DNA of 64,000 nt from Nocardia sp. BSTN01 (GTDB lineage: Bacteria; Actinomycetota; Actinomycetes; Mycobacteriales; Mycobacteriaceae): positions 162,389-226,388 of the forward strand of contig NZ_JADKYP010000007.1 of assembly GCF_015354405.1 (NCBI RefSeq), read 5' to 3'. Made by a program: the position numbers and the translations under genes. Shown in pieces: positions 63,531-64,000 of this stretch. Below the pieces are notes generated by a model, which was not told where the DNA came from, searched no databases, and worked only from the letters and a program-made list of their open reading frames with translations. The first letter of the stretch is position 1, and each line of letters begins with the position of its first letter.

Positions 63531-64000
63531 ATGCGCGCGTGGGCGTTGCTGACAAAGGTCGACGATCGGAGTTGGGAAAGCAACAATGGATACCCGGACG
63601 TACTGGGGGCAACCTACATCTATGACAGTGTGGTCAGCAACCATCGTCGGGTTCAGGTCGGCGACATGGTGGTGCTACGAAACTCAACCTCGGTTCTTGG
63701 GGTGTCGCGGATCGACCGAATCGACTCCGAGACAGCCACGAAGGACCGCTATGTCTGCCCGAAATGCCGTCGAGGAGGGCAAGTTCAGCGGACGACAAAT
63801 AGGAAGGGGTTGGCGCGGTATCTGTGCCGACACAGCAACTGTCGCAACGAGTTTGATGTTGCGCTGCACTTTGAACAACCAGTAACGCTATACACCGCCA
63901 GCTACGGTGCTCAGTGGCAATCGTTGGATGGGGCTCTCGCGTTCAGCATGGTCCAGCCATTGCTGGACAGGGCGCAGCAGAGCGCGATCCGCCGGTGTGA
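63531..64000 (+). CDS. N-terminal part of a protein resembling HNH restriction endonucleases (runs off window)
   Basis: AGGAGG lies 6 bp before ATG 63531, and the product starts MRAWALLTKVDDRSWESNNG, followed by a YDSVVSNHRRVQVGDMVVLR stretch and a zinc ribbon (CPKC...CRHSNC). This opening is the one I associate with actinobacterial HNH endonucleases that have an EVE/PUA-like N-terminal domain. The HNH domain itself would be beyond the window, so the nuclease call is provisional. Confidence 0.55.
   Translation, partial: MRAWALLTKVDDRSWESNNGYPDVLGATYIYDSVVSNHRRVQVGDMVVLRNSTSVLGVSRIDRIDSETATKDRYVCPKCRRGGQVQRTTNRKGLARYLCRHSNCRNEFDVALHFEQPVTLYTASYGAQWQSLDGALAFSMVQPLLDRAQQSAIRRC

Overview
The window is high-GC actinobacterial DNA, most like Nocardia, Rhodococcus or another member of the Mycobacteriales. 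The evidence is gene content: an orthologue of the mycobacterial kinase PknK, F420/FMN-type LLM oxidoreductases, a Ddn-like nitroreductase, FprB, KatG, an Lsr2 remnant and a propane/phenol-type binuclear iron monooxygenase operon. Genus is inferred from this content, not from a marker gene. The last 4.3 kb is visibly richer in A+T and looks foreign.

Region 1 (1-17.0 kb) is a catabolic island for a hydrophobic, probably cyclic or terpenoid/steroid-like substrate. It holds the end of a CaiB-type CoA-transferase, a 3Fe-4S ferredoxin, a KshA-like Rieske oxygenase with a GntR regulator, a double-hotdog thioesterase, an SRPBCC protein, an amidohydrolase, a KshB-like reductase, an LLM oxidoreductase and FprB. 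PknK, an SDR-NTF2 fusion, a LipR-like hydrolase and a secreted SGNH esterase follow. The trio PknK + SDR + LipR-type hydrolase recalls the pknK/virS/mymA locus of M. tuberculosis. Several promoters here share a TAACTGATTATAC-like element.

Region 2 (17.4-25.4 kb) is a tightly coupled Nit1C-type operon: MSMEG_0572 family, MSMEG_0568 radical SAM, MSMEG_0567 GNAT/AIR-synthase fusion, nitrilase, MSMEG_0570 family, MSMEG_0569 flavoprotein, a second nitrilase paralogue that has lost its catalytic cysteine, MSMEG_0565 glycosyltransferase and a cupin. Most junctions overlap or lie within about 25 bp. Clusters of this type are linked to nitrogen starvation and, in a pseudomonad, to cyanide assimilation.

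Region 3 (25.4-30.5 kb) holds three TetR regulators, a QorB/NmrA-like reductase with tandem operators, a GlcD-type FAD oxidase and an ABM-domain protein. Region 4 (30.6-44.1 kb) is a complete prm/mim operon (prmA, prmB, prmC, prmD, amidohydrolase, DUF59 protein, alcohol dehydrogenase, dedicated GroEL), then katG and a MimR/AcoR-type activator. The same TCTCA-N3-TGAGA site stands before prmA and between katG and the activator.

Region 5 (44.1-57.5 kb) is mixed. A MerR regulator, an SDR, a Ddn-type nitroreductase and an Old Yellow Enzyme come first; the SDR and the OYE have nearly identical MerR-type promoters. Then come a PucR regulator, an APH-fold pseudokinase-like protein with an unknown partner, decayed hydrolase fragments, a DJ-1/AraC pair, and an NTF2/LLM pair.

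Region 6 (57.7-64 kb) is a recombination zone. The 3' remnant of an SDR abuts a 5'-truncated Lsr2. Further right is the 3' part of a tRNA-Pro(GGG) gene with its terminator, a typical att scar of a pSAM2-like integrative element. To its right lies AT-richer DNA with a GHKL-ATPase/nuclease protein (BbrUII/HgiDII-like), a second PD-(D/E)XK-like protein, and the start of a protein resembling HNH restriction endonucleases. This is a candidate restriction or defence island that continues past the window.
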